A stretch of 64,000 bases of DNA from Rhizobium brockwellii. GTDB lineage: Bacteria > Pseudomonadota > Alphaproteobacteria > Rhizobiales > Rhizobiaceae. A program made the translations under genes and the position numbers. Positions 16,842-26,518 of the stretch are shown here, piece after piece (the stretch's first letter is position 1; every line of letters starts with the position of its first letter). The notes beneath the pieces were generated by a model. That model was given only the letters and a program-made list of their open reading frames with translations, was not told the origin of the DNA and did not search any database. The stretch is taken from contig NZ_CP053441.1 in assembly GCF_000769405.2 (NCBI RefSeq), forward strand, positions 372,001 through 436,000, in the 5' to 3' direction.

Positions 16842-17708
16842 ATGCCCCTTGCACCGAACACGAAAAAACGCCTCGTCACGGCCACGCTGGTTGCGCCGGC
16901 CAGCATCTGGCTGTTCGTGTTCCTGGTGCTGCCCTTTATCGCCATCATCGTCTTCGCTTTCGGCGAGCGGGCGCCCGAGGGTGGTTATCAGGCGGCTTTC
17001 ACCTTTGCACAGTTCGCCAATCTCGGTTCGCGCGCCGCAGCCTTCAAGAATACGCTGATCCTTGCGCCGATCGGGGCCTTCGCCTGCCTGCTCGTCGCCT
17101 ATCCGGTTGCCTATTACCTGGCCGTCAAGGCAAGCGCCAAATACCGGCTGCTGCTGGTCTCTCTCGTCGTCGTGCCCTTCTGGACCAGCCTTCTGGTGCG
17201 CACCTATGCCTGGATGTACATCTTGGGCGCCCGCGGCATTCCGCATCTCCTGGAGATGGTCGGCATCGAAAATGTCAGGCTGCTGAACACGCCAGGCGCC
17301 GTGCTGCTCGGCATCGTCTACGGCTACCTGCCGCTGATGATCATGCCGATCTATGTCAGCCTCGAAAAGCTCGATCGCCGCCTGCTGGAGGCGTCCGCCG
17401 ATCTCGGCGCGCGGCCGCTTTCGACCTTCTTCGGCATCACGCTGCCGCTGTCGCTTCCAGGGGTGATGACCGGCATCGCCCTCGTCACCATCCTACTGCT
17501 CGGCGAATATCTGATCCCGCAGCTGCTTGGCGGCGGCAAGGTCTTCTTCATCGGCAATGCGCTGGTCGACCTCTTCCTGCAGTCTCGCAACTGGCCGTTC
17601 GGTTCCGCAATCGCCGTCACCCTCGTCGTTGTCGTCGTCATCGTACTTTTGATCGCCATGCGCATCGCCTGGCGCGTTGCCGGTACCCGCCAGGTGGATC
17701 TCGTCTGA
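16842..17708 (+). CDS. ABC transporter permease, PotB-like
   Basis: 288 residues from MPLAPNTKKR; upstream in-frame codons lie in the repeat and are rejected. About six membrane helices are visible, the first at about 17-37. The EAA-type loop is EASADLGARPLSTFFGITLPLSLPG (conserved part about residues 182-206), which docks the ATPase. It pairs with the next permease, overlapping it by one base (TGATG). Confidence 0.9.
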   Translation: MPLAPNTKKRLVTATLVAPASIWLFVFLVLPFIAIIVFAFGERAPEGGYQAAFTFAQFANLGSRAAAFKNTLILAPIGAFACLLVAYPVAYYLAVKASAKYRLLLVSLVVVPFWTSLLVRTYAWMYILGARGIPHLLEMVGIENVRLLNTPGAVLLGIVYGYLPLMIMPIYVSLEKLDRRLLEASADLGARPLSTFFGITLPLSLPGVMTGIALVTILLLGEYLIPQLLGGGKVFFIGNALVDLFLQSRNWPFGSAIAVTLVVVVVIVLLIAMRIAWRVAGTRQVDLV

Positions 17709-18517
17709 TGCGCGCGCTGGTCACCGCAGTCTACCTGTTCCTCTACACCCCGATCGCGCTTGTCGTGCTGTTCTCCTTCAATGGCGGCCGCAATGCCAGC
17801 GAGTTCACCGGCTTCTCGACGCAATGGTATTGCAAGGCGCTCGCCAACACCTTCCTGATGGAAGCGCTGCAGAACAGCCTGATCATCGCCTTTACCAGCG
17901 CCGGGCTGGCGGCCATTTTCGGCACGATGGCGGCTATCGGCATGGAGCGGCTCGGCGCCCGCACGCGAGCGGTCTTCGACGGGCTGTTCGCTGCGGCGAT
18001 CGTCGTTCCCGGCGTCGTGATCGGCATTGCGACGCTGGTGGCGTTGGTCGAAGTCTTCGGCTTCGCCAATCCACTGATCGCCGCCGTCTGGCCAAGCGAA
18101 CAGGCGCCGAAACTTTCGCTCGGCTACGGCTCGATCATCGCCGCCCACGGCCTCTTCACCATGGCGCTGGTGACGATGATCGTCAAAGCGCGCATCGCCG
18201 GCCTTGGCCGCGACATCGTCGAGGCGTCGAGCGATCTTTACGCCACGCCCTTCACGACCTTCCGCCAGATCGTGCTGCCGCAGATCCTGCCGTCGATCCT
18301 TGCCGGTTTCCTGCTCGCCTTCACCTTCTCCTTCGACGATTTCATCATCGCCTTCTTCGTTGCAGGCTCAAACACGACACTACCGATCTATGTCTTCGCC
18401 TCGATCCGACGTGGCGTGACGCCGGAGATCAACGCCATTGCCACCATGGTGCTTGTCGCATCGCTGGGACTGATCCTCATCGCGCGCTTTCTGATGCGCG
18501 AGAAAACAACAAACTGA
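17708..18517 (+). CDS. ABC transporter permease, PotC-like
   Basis: 269 residues with about six membrane helices. The EAA-like loop runs EASSDLYATPFTTFRQIVLP, followed by the LPSILAGFLLAFTFSFDDFI helix that is characteristic of PotC/PotI permeases. The start codon shares a base with the stop of the previous gene, giving tight translational coupling and equal stoichiometry. It completes an ATPase, binding protein and two-permease importer. Confidence 0.92.
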   Translation: MRALVTAVYLFLYTPIALVVLFSFNGGRNASEFTGFSTQWYCKALANTFLMEALQNSLIIAFTSAGLAAIFGTMAAIGMERLGARTRAVFDGLFAAAIVVPGVVIGIATLVALVEVFGFANPLIAAVWPSEQAPKLSLGYGSIIAAHGLFTMALVTMIVKARIAGLGRDIVEASSDLYATPFTTFRQIVLPQILPSILAGFLLAFTFSFDDFIIAFFVAGSNTTLPIYVFASIRRGVTPEINAIATMVLVASLGLILIARFLMREKTTN

Positions 18518-18530
18518 ACGGGAAACACCA

Positions 18531-19292
18531 ATGATTCTTGATAATCGCGTCGCGATCGTCACCGGAGCGGGGTCGGGCATCGGCCAGGCCGGCGCGCTGA
18601 TCATGGCAGGGGAAGGCGCGTTCGTCGTGGTGGCCGACCTGAATGCCGCCAATGCCGCGGAGACCGTCGGCCGGATCGAGGCCGCCGGCGGCAAGGCCGA
18701 GAGCCTCGTTCTCGACGTGACTGACGATGCTGCACTCGAAGCCGGCATCGCCGCGGTCGCCGAACGTCACGGTCGGATCGACATCCTCCACAATCATGCC
18801 GGCGCACAGGTGGCGGGCGATCTGGAACAGGTGGCCGTCGAAGGCTTCGACAGGTCGTGGAGCCTGAATGTCCGAGCGCATTTCATGGCGGCTCGCTTCG
18901 TCATGCCGCTGATGAAGAAGGCCGGCCGCGGCGTCATCCTCAACACCTCCTCCTCGTCTGGCGTGCTCTACGATCGCGAGATGATTGCCTATACGACGAC
19001 GAAACATGCCGTCATCGCGATGACCCGGCAGATGGCGGGCGACTACGCCAGGTTCGGCATCCGCGTCAACGCGCTTTGCCCAGGCTGGGTGGATACGCCC
19101 TTCAACGAACCGTTCATCGCCCAGATGGGCGGGCGCGACGCGATCGAGGCCTATATCGCCGAGAAGGTGCCGCTCGGACGCTGGGCTAATGTCTCGGAGA
19201 TTGCCGAGCCCATTCTCTTCCTCGTCTCGGACCGCTCGTCCTACGTGACCGGGCAGATCCTCGTCGTCGATGGCGGCGAGACCATCGTATGA
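18531..19292 (+). CDS. Short-chain dehydrogenase/reductase in the ABC operon
   Basis: 253 residues. NAD(P) motif TGAGSGIG is at 11-18, the catalytic Tyr154-xxx-Lys158 pair sits in AYTTTKHA, and CPGWVDTPF follows. The usual NNAG is NHAG here (about 88-91). It starts 13 bp after the second permease, so it is part of the transport operon and probably acts on the imported compound or its product. The substrate cannot be told from the sequence. Confidence 0.88.
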   Translation: MILDNRVAIVTGAGSGIGQAGALIMAGEGAFVVVADLNAANAAETVGRIEAAGGKAESLVLDVTDDAALEAGIAAVAERHGRIDILHNHAGAQVAGDLEQVAVEGFDRSWSLNVRAHFMAARFVMPLMKKAGRGVILNTSSSSGVLYDREMIAYTTTKHAVIAMTRQMAGDYARFGIRVNALCPGWVDTPFNEPFIAQMGGRDAIEAYIAEKVPLGRWANVSEIAEPILFLVSDRSSYVTGQILVVDGGETIV

Positions 19293-19385
19293 CCGTGGTG
19301 AAACGGGTTTGCACCATTGCATCCGGGTGATTTTAGGTCGGTTCGGCTTATAGTCATCCGGATCTAAATCAAAGAATCTGAGCGC

Positions 19386-19415
19386 GAAAAAGCCGCCATG
19401 TTTCCATGGCGGCTT
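19386..19415 (-). terminator. Intrinsic terminator of the APC permease gene
   Basis: On the minus strand AAGCCGCCATG-GAAA-CATGGCGGCTT is an 11-bp perfect stem directly followed by a T-run, starting 28 bp after the permease stop. Confidence 0.88.
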
Positions 19416-19442
19416 GACGGCCTGTCTGCTTGGGAGGCGATT

Positions 19443-21227
19443 TTAGGCCGGAAGCTGGAAGATCACGTTGGCGATCAGGACGATCGCCAGACCGCCAGCG
19501 AGTGCGAGATAAGGCAGCATGCCGGCTTTCTTGACGCCGAGATCCTGGCCGACGAGGCCGAGATCCTCCATTGCGCCTGCGGGGAATTTGCCGCCGTCGC
19601 GCACATAATGGCGATAGGCGAAGACCGGCAGGATCAGGGCGGCGAAGATGAAGCCGACCCAGAGCGCATTGGAATAACCCCAGACCTTGGCACCCGCACC
19701 GAGAAACAGCGCGTTGACGAAGGCTAGCACGGTGTTGAGGCCGATCAGCCAGGTCGGCGCCTTCCAGGGGCGTTCGATATGGCCGGAATCCATCCGGTGG
19801 ATCCAGCCGGAATTGAGGTTGAGGAAGTTGAAGATGATGTAGCCGACATTCGAGACGGCGAGCACGAAGAAGTAGCCGCCGACATCCGAGGCGATCGCCA
19901 GCAGGAAGAGATTGAAGGCGAAATCGGTCCACATCGCCCTGGTCGGCGCGCCGTGTTCGTTGACGTGGTCGAGATATTTCGGCAGCCAGCCGTCCTTCGA
20001 GCCCTGGTAGAGCGTGCGCGAGGAACCGGCCATCGCCGTCATGATGGCGAGGAAGAGCGCCATGATCATCAGGACGACGAGCAACTGGGTGACGACGCGG
20101 CCGGCGCCGATCAGGCCGCCGAGCGCTTCGGCAACACCGGTGCCATCGACGATGCCGGGGGCCAGCATGCCTGCATGGCCGAGAACGCCCTGGAAGGCGA
20201 AGGGCACGAGGAAGAAGAACAGGCAGCAGGCAAGGCCGGAATAGAAGATCGCCTTGAAGGTGTCGGTCTTCGGGTTCTTGAGTTCGCGGGTGTAGCAGAC
20301 CGCCGTCTCGAAGCCGTAGGTCGACCAGGCGGCGATATAGAGGCCACCGAGGAAGAGTGTCCAGCCGCCGTTGCTCCAGGTGCCGTCGGCAGCGGCATAG
20401 GCGGCCGTCGGCGGCACGAGACCGGTGACGTTGGTGGCAAGGATCTGGCCGCTGACGATCGGGTAGAGGCCGATGATGAGCAACGGCACCAGCACGATGA
20501 TGGCCAGCCACTTCTGCACGCTTGCCGTTTCGGAAATGCCGCGATGCTGGATCGCGAAGATGATCAGCATCAGGATGCCGCCGATGAAGAAGGTGGCGTT
20601 GATATTGGCGGTGGCAAGGAAGGGAATGTTGAAGCTGAAGAGCGACCAGTTGCGGATCGCCGGCGTCAGGGCGGCGATACCATCGGTGCCGAGCAATGCC
20701 TTGATGGCGTCATCCGGCGTGGTGCCGGCATGGGCTGCGATATATTCGGCGACGCGGGGGCTGTCGGCCGTGATGGAAGCGGCATGGGCTGAGATCCAGT
20801 CGAGGACCATCTGCGAATCCGCTGCCGGAATCGGGTAGAATGCGTTGAGGATGTAACCGGCGGCGATGGCGCAGCCGAGCGACAGCACCGGCGACCAGGC
20901 AAACCAGTTGCACCAGACGGACAGCGGCGCGATGAATTTCGAATAGCGCAGCCAGGCGGTGGCGCCATAGACCGAGGCGCCGCCGGATTTGTTGGCGAAC
21001 ATGCCGGCGATTTCGGCATAGGTGAATGATTGCAGGAAACCCATCACCATCGAGATGATCCAGACGACGAAGGCGAGCTTGCCCGTCGTGCCTGCGATGC
21101 CGCCAATGGAGAAAAGAACGAGCGGCGGCACGCCCGCAGCCACCCAGAATGCGCCCTTCCAGTCGAGCGCACGTACAAGCTTACCTTCGGTGCCGGATGC
21201 AATCCCGGCCTCCACAACGTCTGTCAT
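19443..21227 (-). CDS. APC-superfamily permease, candidate methylated-amine transporter
   Basis: 594 residues from MTDVVEAG (GGGGAA ribosome site); the frame stays open further upstream but those codons lack a site. It is strongly hydrophobic with about 12 or more helices, starting near residues 25-45 (FWVAAGVPPLVLFSIGGIAG). YGFETAVCYTREL and VLMIMALFLAIMTAMAGSSR are typical of APC amino-acid/amine transporters. A large extracytoplasmic loop lies around residues 135-195. It is divergent from tdm and so may import TMA, TMAO or another amine. That role rests on context and on a motif shared with the methylamine operon. Confidence 0.85.
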   Translation of the reverse strand: MTDVVEAGIASGTEGKLVRALDWKGAFWVAAGVPPLVLFSIGGIAGTTGKLAFVVWIISMVMGFLQSFTYAEIAGMFANKSGGASVYGATAWLRYSKFIAPLSVWCNWFAWSPVLSLGCAIAAGYILNAFYPIPAADSQMVLDWISAHAASITADSPRVAEYIAAHAGTTPDDAIKALLGTDGIAALTPAIRNWSLFSFNIPFLATANINATFFIGGILMLIIFAIQHRGISETASVQKWLAIIVLVPLLIIGLYPIVSGQILATNVTGLVPPTAAYAAADGTWSNGGWTLFLGGLYIAAWSTYGFETAVCYTRELKNPKTDTFKAIFYSGLACCLFFFLVPFAFQGVLGHAGMLAPGIVDGTGVAEALGGLIGAGRVVTQLLVVLMIMALFLAIMTAMAGSSRTLYQGSKDGWLPKYLDHVNEHGAPTRAMWTDFAFNLFLLAIASDVGGYFFVLAVSNVGYIIFNFLNLNSGWIHRMDSGHIERPWKAPTWLIGLNTVLAFVNALFLGAGAKVWGYSNALWVGFIFAALILPVFAYRHYVRDGGKFPAGAMEDLGLVGQDLGVKKAGMLPYLALAGGLAIVLIANVIFQLPA

Positions 21228-21376
21228 CGGTGAAATTCCCCATTCTATTTGTTCCGGACGTATCTTTGTACGTCTCCCTGAACGTGTCTCCCTGACCGTC
21301 TCAAGCCCGCCCGGATGATTTTTGCGATCCGCGTTCCCGACGGATTCCCCGAGTCTCAACTCTTGATGCATAGTGA

Positions 21377-21390
21377 AGATTTTTTCTTTT
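21377..21390. promoter_or_regulatory. Candidate co-regulatory motif between the APC permease and tdm
   Basis: AGATTTTTTCTTTT occurs here and identically at 38934-38947 upstream of mgsA. Flanking bases also agree: GAAGA before it, then AG(T/G)CAA(C/G)TC after. It lies 150 bp upstream of the permease start and about 90 bp upstream of tdm. Confidence 0.5.
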
Positions 21391-21477
21391 TAGTCAACTC
21401 GACTTTACTTTCGTGACGCATTTTGTAACCTGTATGGGTGGGTGTCGGAGGATGCCCGATCCTCCCATGAGGGCAGC

Positions 21478-23847
21478 ATGCGAGAACTTCACCCTGCTAT
21501 GACGGGCTTGCGGCCGGCGGCTGCGAGCCTCGTGCACTATCCCGGCATTCCCACCCTGCCGGAGGGGACCGAGCGTTACAGGGCAAAGGGCGGCGGATCG
21601 GTCGTTCTGCGCGTCGAGCCGGGCGACCGCGTCAGCGTTATCGACAGCGAGGGCGCACAGGTCTGCGAGCTCTCTTTTCTCGACGAGAAAGGGCGCTTCC
21701 TGGCGGCCGGTCTCGGAACGGCATTCAGCAATTCGGCCGAGGGTTTGAAGGCCATTCTTCAGACGGAGGATGAGAGTGCTGCCCGCACGCGTACAGCACT
21801 TCAGCGTCGCGGCGCCGATCTGGCAAAGGCCGGCGCGCTCAGCATTTTCGGCGCGGGCTCGACGCCGGGCAGCCGGGCGGAATTCACGATTTCCCTGAAG
21901 GGCCTGCTGATCGTCGCAGCACCGGCCAGCGCCATGTCGCCGGAGGCGCAGGATACGGCAACACCGATCGAGGTCAGGATCAAGCGCAGCCTGCTGATCC
22001 GCGATTATGCCTCCGCCCTGCCGGAACCGGTCGCCGATCCGGTCGAGGATATCCGCATCCGGGCGGCGACTGCGTCTGCCTATTTCGTGCGCGCTGGCGA
22101 ATTCATCCAAATCATCGACGTTTATGGGCGTCAGTGCACCGATTTCCAGGCTTTTGCCGCCCGCAAGGTCGACAAGGGTCTCGACCTCGCGCTTGATTCC
22201 ACCGTCACCCGCACGCTGCTCGGCCGCAGCTATCCGATGCCGGGCCTCCCCTCCAAGGCCTTCGACCGGGATTTCGAGCCGCTGGTCGAGATCGTTCAGG
22301 ATACAGTTGGCCGTCACGACGCTTTCGCGACCGCCTGCAATTCCCGCTATTACGACGACATGGGCTATCCCGGCCATGTCAACTGCACGGACAATTTCAA
22401 TGCCGCACTGGCGCCTTATGGCATTGCCGGCCGCAAAGGCTGGGAAGCGCTGAATTATTTCTACAACACCAATATCGACCACAACAACCAGCTCTATCTC
22501 GACGAGCCCTGGTCGCGTCCTGGTGACTACGTGCTGATGCGGGCGTTGACCGATCTCGTCTGCGTCTCATCGTCCTGCCCTGACGATATCGATGCGGCGA
22601 ACGGCTGGGATCCGACGGATATCCACGTTCGCACCTTTTCCGGAAAAGAGAAATTCTCACGAGCGGTAGCCTATCGCATGACCCCTGATGCCGACGCCGA
22701 ACTGACGCGGGAAACCGCCTTTCATCCCCGCCTCTCCGCGCTGACGCGGGATTACACGGAATATCGCGGCTACTGGCTGCCGAACCGCTTTTCCAGCGAA
22801 GGACCTACCGAGGAATACTGGGCCTGCCGCGAGCGCGCCGCCGTCATCGACCTCTCGCCCCTGCGCAAGTTCGAGGTGACGGGACCGGATGCCGAGGAGC
22901 TGCTGCAATATTGCCTGACCCGCGATGTGCGCAAGCTCTCGACCGGCCAGGTCGTCTATTCCGCCATGTGCTATGAGAACGGCGGCATGATCGATGACGG
23001 CACGCTCTTCCGGCTCGGCGACAAGAATTTCCGCTGGATCGGCGGCGATGATTTCAGCGGCGTATGGTTGCGTCAGCAGGCTGAGAAGAAGGGCTTCAAG
23101 GCGTGGGTCCGCTCATCGACCGACCAGATGCACAATATCGCTCTGCAGGGACCGAAGAGCCGCGATATCCTGAAGGAGATCATTTGGACGGCGCCGCGCC
23201 AGCCGACGATTGGCGAGCTCGAATGGTTCCGTTTCACCGTTGGCCGTATCGGCGGCTTCGAAGGTACGCCTGTCGTCGTCTCGCGCACGGGTTACACCGG
23301 CGAGCTCGGCTATGAGATTTTCTGCCATCCGAAGGACGCGCTGACGGTGTTCGACGCGGTCTGGGAGGCCGGACAGCCGCACGGGTTGAAGCCGATGGGA
23401 CTGGAGGCGCTCGACATGGTCCGCATCGAGGCGGGCCTGATCTTTGCCCATCATGAATTCACCGACCAGACGGACCCGTTCGAGGCCGGCATCGGCTTTA
23501 CCGTGCCGCTGAAATCCAAGCAGGACGATTTCATTGGCCGCGAGGCGCTGATCCGGCGCAAGGAGCACCCGCGCCATCTGCTCGTCGGCCTTGATATCAA
23601 GGCGAACGAGGCCGTCGGTCATGGCGATTGCATCCATATCGGCCGGGCTCAGGTGGGCGTCGTCACCAGCGCCACGCGCTCGCCGATCCTCGGCAAGACG
23701 ATCGCGCTCGCCCGCATCGACGTGATGCATGCGAGCCCCGGCACCGAGGTCGAGATCGGTAAACTCGACGGCCACCAGAAGCGCCTGCCGGCGACGATCG
23801 TGCCGCTTTCGCATTACGATCCGCAGAAGACGCGGCCGCGCTCGTAG
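21478..23847 (+). CDS. tdm: Trimethylamine-N-oxide demethylase (Tdm), DUF1989-GcvT fusion
   Basis: About 789 residues; the ATG at 21478 is preceded by GAGGG, though a GTG at 21442 or ATG at 21499 are possible. The first about 400 residues hold two DUF1989-like units: the phrases VEPGDRVSVIDSEGAQVCEL and VRAGEFIQIIDVYGRQCTDF are visibly duplicated. Cysteines in ATACNSRYYDD, HVNCTDNF and VSSSCPDD are candidate metal ligands. The rest (about 440-785) is a GcvT/T-protein tetrahydrofolate domain. This architecture is that of Tdm of Methylocella and roseobacters, which splits TMAO into dimethylamine and formaldehyde, the C1 unit going to THF. tmm lies about 4 kb downstream on the other strand. Confidence 0.88.
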   Translation: MRELHPAMTGLRPAAASLVHYPGIPTLPEGTERYRAKGGGSVVLRVEPGDRVSVIDSEGAQVCELSFLDEKGRFLAAGLGTAFSNSAEGLKAILQTEDESAARTRTALQRRGADLAKAGALSIFGAGSTPGSRAEFTISLKGLLIVAAPASAMSPEAQDTATPIEVRIKRSLLIRDYASALPEPVADPVEDIRIRAATASAYFVRAGEFIQIIDVYGRQCTDFQAFAARKVDKGLDLALDSTVTRTLLGRSYPMPGLPSKAFDRDFEPLVEIVQDTVGRHDAFATACNSRYYDDMGYPGHVNCTDNFNAALAPYGIAGRKGWEALNYFYNTNIDHNNQLYLDEPWSRPGDYVLMRALTDLVCVSSSCPDDIDAANGWDPTDIHVRTFSGKEKFSRAVAYRMTPDADAELTRETAFHPRLSALTRDYTEYRGYWLPNRFSSEGPTEEYWACRERAAVIDLSPLRKFEVTGPDAEELLQYCLTRDVRKLSTGQVVYSAMCYENGGMIDDGTLFRLGDKNFRWIGGDDFSGVWLRQQAEKKGFKAWVRSSTDQMHNIALQGPKSRDILKEIIWTAPRQPTIGELEWFRFTVGRIGGFEGTPVVVSRTGYTGELGYEIFCHPKDALTVFDAVWEAGQPHGLKPMGLEALDMVRIEAGLIFAHHEFTDQTDPFEAGIGFTVPLKSKQDDFIGREALIRRKEHPRHLLVGLDIKANEAVGHGDCIHIGRAQVGVVTSATRSPILGKTIALARIDVMHASPGTEVEIGKLDGHQKRLPATIVPLSHYDPQKTRPRS

Positions 23848-24126
23848 CGCATGCTTTCAAGATCAGGGGACGGCGGTCGACGCTCGATCTTGTGGCGCGC
23901 GCAAGACTGTCGAGATACAATCTGGTGGCGAAATGACGGCTCGAAAAAACTAAAAGTTGACATTTCTGACGTCAATGATTATATCTCGGTTGTCGATATT
24001 GCTTGTTTGACTTTTGTTATCGCGCGCTGGCAACGTGCCCTGGACGAACTTCCCTCTTCAAAATCGAGATCATCATCCGTCGTGCTTCCGCACGTGCGGC
24101 CTTCAATTGCTATGAAAGGGTTCGTT

Positions 24127-24336
24127 ATGACCACTGGCACAGTTAAATGGTTCAATTCCACCAAGGGCTTCGGCTTCATTCAGCCTGACGACGGCGGCGC
24201 TGACGCCTTCGTCCACATCTCTGCCGTCGAACGCGCCGGAATGCGCGAAATCGTCGAAGGCCAGAAGATTGGCTACGAGCTTGAGCGCGATAACAAGTCG
24301 GGCAAAATGTCCGCTTGCAATCTCCAAGCCGCTTAA
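24127..24336 (+). CDS. CspA-family cold-shock protein
   Basis: A 69-residue single OB-fold with RNP1 (KGFGFIQ) and RNP2 (DAFVHIS), the usual CspA length and sequence. It binds single-stranded RNA/DNA as a chaperone. The 280-bp upstream region is AT-rich and could form a long thermosensitive 5' leader as for other csp genes. An intrinsic terminator follows at 24399. Confidence 0.96.
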   Translation: MTTGTVKWFNSTKGFGFIQPDDGGADAFVHISAVERAGMREIVEGQKIGYELERDNKSGKMSACNLQAA

Positions 24337-24398
24337 ACTGAAATCTGCTTTCCTTTGACCGCGGATGTACCGGCACAGTCGAAAGTATGATACTATCA

Positions 24399-24425
24399 AG
24401 GTCAGGCAAGTTGCCTGGCCTTTTT
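24399..24425 (+). terminator. Intrinsic terminator after cspA
   Basis: AGGTCAGGCAA and TTGCCTGGCCT form an 11-bp stem (one G-T pair) directly followed by TTTTT. It lies 63 bp downstream of the cspA stop and ahead of a small ORF. Confidence 0.85.
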
Positions 24426-24465
24426 GCTGCGTTCCGCCAAGCGGGCTCATAAATCCAGGATTGAT

Positions 24466-24690
24466 ATGACAGAGTCACACAGCAAATCACGCAAGCAGGC
24501 GGAGATTGCCTTCGGAAACGCGCAATCGCAGTTCCTGGCGCGAAGCCGCGCGGTCGAAGAGATCGATTCGACCGTACGTGCCCGCGAGGAAAAAACCTTG
24601 CGGTTACGCGAAGCGCGTGAAGCCAAGGAATTGCAGGATCGCTTGACAGGGGGTACTGCTCCCAGCGCGAAGCGAAAAAAGAAAATCTGA
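24466..24690 (+). CDS. Small charged hypothetical protein
   Basis: 74 residues, very rich in Arg, Lys, Glu and Ala, predicted to be one long helix (FLARSRAVEEIDSTVRAREE) with a basic tail, AKRKKKI. No named domain is recognised. An AGGATTG precedes the ATG. Its place after a cold-shock gene and before a DUF6481-type gene is a common rhizobial neighbourhood. Function unknown; nucleic-acid binding is a guess from the charge. Confidence 0.65.
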   Translation: MTESHSKSRKQAEIAFGNAQSQFLARSRAVEEIDSTVRAREEKTLRLREAREAKELQDRLTGGTAPSAKRKKKI

Positions 24691-24756
24691 CCCTACGGCA
24701 GAATTCCTTAAATCGGTCCGATTTCAGGATAAAGCGATGCAGCAGTTCAAAATATT

Positions 24757-24910
24757 ACAGCGCCCTTTGCACGTCTTAAGACGTGCTGCGCCGTAGAACA
24801 GGATGATTTTAGGCCGGATCGGCCTAAAATCTGAATCCTGTTATAAATTAAAGAGTTAGAGCATGATGTCGTCCGAAAACCGCGCACAGTTTTCGGCATC
24901 ATGCTCTAGG
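24757..24910. repeat. Mosaic of three intergenic palindromes
   Basis: Three palindromes are concatenated: CAGCGCC...GACGTGCTGCGCCGT around CACGTCTTAAGACGTG (24757-24796), GATTTTAGGCCG-GAT-CGGCCTAAAATC (about 24804-24830), and AGAGCATGATG...CATCATGCTCT (about 24859-24909). The last matches the element at 2562. Such side-by-side modules fit Rhizobium-specific intergenic mosaic elements. Confidence 0.75.
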
Positions 24911-24938
24911 GTCGAAGTCAAACAGTCAGGAAACAGAT

Positions 24939-25319
24939 TTGAAAAACGCCAAAAACAACGAGCTTTCCGATCGCCGCAGCGCCGCTGCCGAAGCCAAGGC
25001 GGCTCTCCTCAATGCGTATCGTAGCGCCAAGGATTCAGCCGAACCGACAAGGCTGGCAAAGCAGGCGGAGCGTCAAGCCATTGCCGCGGCCAGGGAAGAA
25101 CGTCGCGCTCAGCGAGAACGGATCAAGCTCGAGGAGCTGGAACGGGCTCAGGCCGCCGAGGCCGAACGTCAGGCTGCCGCCGAGGCCGCAGCACGCGCCG
25201 ATGCCGACGCGCGCGAAGCGGCCGACAAAGAGCGGATCGCCCGCGTGATTGCCGACGAAGCCGCCCGAAAGGCCGAACGCGACCTGCGTTACGCCAATCG
25301 CAAAGCCAGGAAGTCCTGA
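24939..25319 (+). CDS. DUF6481-type coiled-coil protein
   Basis: 126 residues starting with TTG after CAGGAAACAGA. Over 60% of residues are Ala, Glu, Arg, Lys or Asp, in an uninterrupted helical pattern (EELERAQAAEAERQAAAEAA). It resembles the DUF6481 family of short Ala/Arg/Glu-rich alphaproteobacterial proteins. The related charged ORF at 24466 lies upstream, separated by a repeat mosaic. No function is known; long single helix or RNA-associated roles are possible. Confidence 0.7.
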   Translation: MKNAKNNELSDRRSAAAEAKAALLNAYRSAKDSAEPTRLAKQAERQAIAAAREERRAQRERIKLEELERAQAAEAERQAAAEAAARADADAREAADKERIARVIADEAARKAERDLRYANRKARKS

Positions 25320-25360
25320 TCGTCAGCGCCGCCTGTCGTCAGGACAGGCAGCGCTCTCTT

Positions 25361-25621
25361 TCAAGCGGCCTGCACGGCTGCATTCAGCGGGATTTCGACG
25401 TCGATCTCAAGGGTCGAGACGTATTCGTTGCGATCGATCGTCACCTGCACCTTGTCGTGGTCGAGCTGTACATGCTTTGCGATCACCGCCAGGATTTCCT
25501 CGCGCAGCAGGGTGACCAGGTCCGACCCCGCCGAGGAACGTTCATGGGCGAGAAGGACCTGCAGCCGTTCGCGGGCGGCCGGTGCGGTTCTCTGTTTGTT
25601 GAAAAGACGGAAAATATTCAT
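25361..25621 (-). CDS. minE: Cell-division topological specificity factor MinE
   Basis: 86 residues with the N-terminal anti-MinCD/membrane helix ([20 protein letters not shown]) and the dimerisation part with [18 protein letters not shown]. It stimulates MinD ATPase and drives pole-to-pole oscillation. Its ATG overlaps the minD stop by 4 bp. It ends the minC-minD-minE unit. Confidence 0.96.
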   Translation of the reverse strand: MNIFRLFNKQRTAPAARERLQVLLAHERSSAGSDLVTLLREEILAVIAKHVQLDHDKVQVTIDRNEYVSTLEIDVEIPLNAAVQAA

Positions 25622-26433
25622 GCCGCCCTCCGTCCGAAGATCTTACCGAAAATATTCCTCTTTTCCTCTGGGATGGCGATCGGCACCGTCTCGCCGGCGA
25701 GCCGGCGAGCGGCATCGAAATAGGCCATCGCAGCCGAGCTGCGGCTGTCTGCCAGCGTGACCGGCGCACCGATGTTGGATGCCCGCAGAACATCCATGCT
25801 TTCGGGTATGATGCCGAGCAGCGGGATGGACAGGATCTCCAGGACGTCGTCGACCTTGAGCATGTCGCCGCGTTCGGCGCGGTTGGCGTCGTAGCGGGTG
25901 AGCAGCAGGTGCTTTTCCATCCGCTCGCCGCGCTCGGCTTTGGCGGTCTTGGCATCCAGCAGGCCGATGATGCGATCGGAATCGCGCACCGACGAGACCT
26001 CGGGATTGGTAACCACCACGGCAACATCGGCGTGGCGCATGGCGAGCGTTGCGCCGCGCTCGATCCCGGCGGGGCTGTCGCAGATGATCCAGTCGAAATA
26101 GCGCTTCAGGTCGTTGATGACGCGCTCGACGCCCTCGGCCGTCAGATTGTCCTTGTCGCGCGTCTGCGAGGCCGGCAGCAGGAACAGCGTTTCCAGCCGC
26201 TTGTCGCGGATCAGCGCCTGGGTAAGCTTGGCGTCGCCTTGGATGACATTGATCAGGTCGTAGACGACCCTGCGCTCGGCGCCCATCACGAGGTCGAGAT
26301 TGCGTAAGCCCACGTCGAAATCGACGACGACGACTTTCTCATTGCGTTGCGCCAGCGCCGCTCCCAATGCGGCGGTCGAGGTCGTCTTGCCAACCCCGCC
26401 CTTGCCTGACGTGACGACGATCACTTTCCCCAT
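25618..26433 (-). CDS. minD: Septum-site determining ATPase MinD
   Basis: 271 residues from [10 protein letters not shown]. The deviant Walker A KGGVGKTT (11-18) carries the signature lysine, [10 protein letters not shown] the Walker A' Asp, and [12 protein letters not shown] the switch II. The C-terminal amphipathic membrane-targeting helix is [14 protein letters not shown]. MinD recruits MinC to the membrane and is cycled by MinE. A Met one codon earlier is possible but does not matter. Confidence 0.97.
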   Translation of the reverse strand: MGKVIVVTSGKGGVGKTTSTAALGAALAQRNEKVVVVDFDVGLRNLDLVMGAERRVVYDLINVIQGDAKLTQALIRDKRLETLFLLPASQTRDKDNLTAEGVERVINDLKRYFDWIICDSPAGIERGATLAMRHADVAVVVTNPEVSSVRDSDRIIGLLDAKTAKAERGERMEKHLLLTRYDANRAERGDMLKVDDVLEILSIPLLGIIPESMDVLRASNIGAPVTLADSRSSAAMAYFDAARRLAGETVPIAIPEEKRNIFGKIFGRRAA

Positions 26434-26473
26434 CATTGTCTCTCCTTTGCCGTGGCCCCAGTAATTCAAAACG

Positions 26474-26515
26474 TTGTAGCGCCCTTTGCGGTTCTCGATG
26501 AGACGCGCGGCGCTG
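26474..26515. repeat. GCGCC...GACGC palindrome between minC and minD
   Basis: TAGCGCCCTTTGCG...GAGACGCGCGGCGCT resembles the elements at 2672 and 24757. It sits in the 85-bp gap between minC and minD and could modulate minD expression relative to minC. Confidence 0.5.
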
Positions 26516-26518
26516 TCG

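Noticed and set aside
21228..21371. N-terminal extension of the APC permease to 21371
   Set aside because: The added 48 residues are charged and unlike the family, whereas a GGGGAA ribosome site precedes the ATG at 21227.
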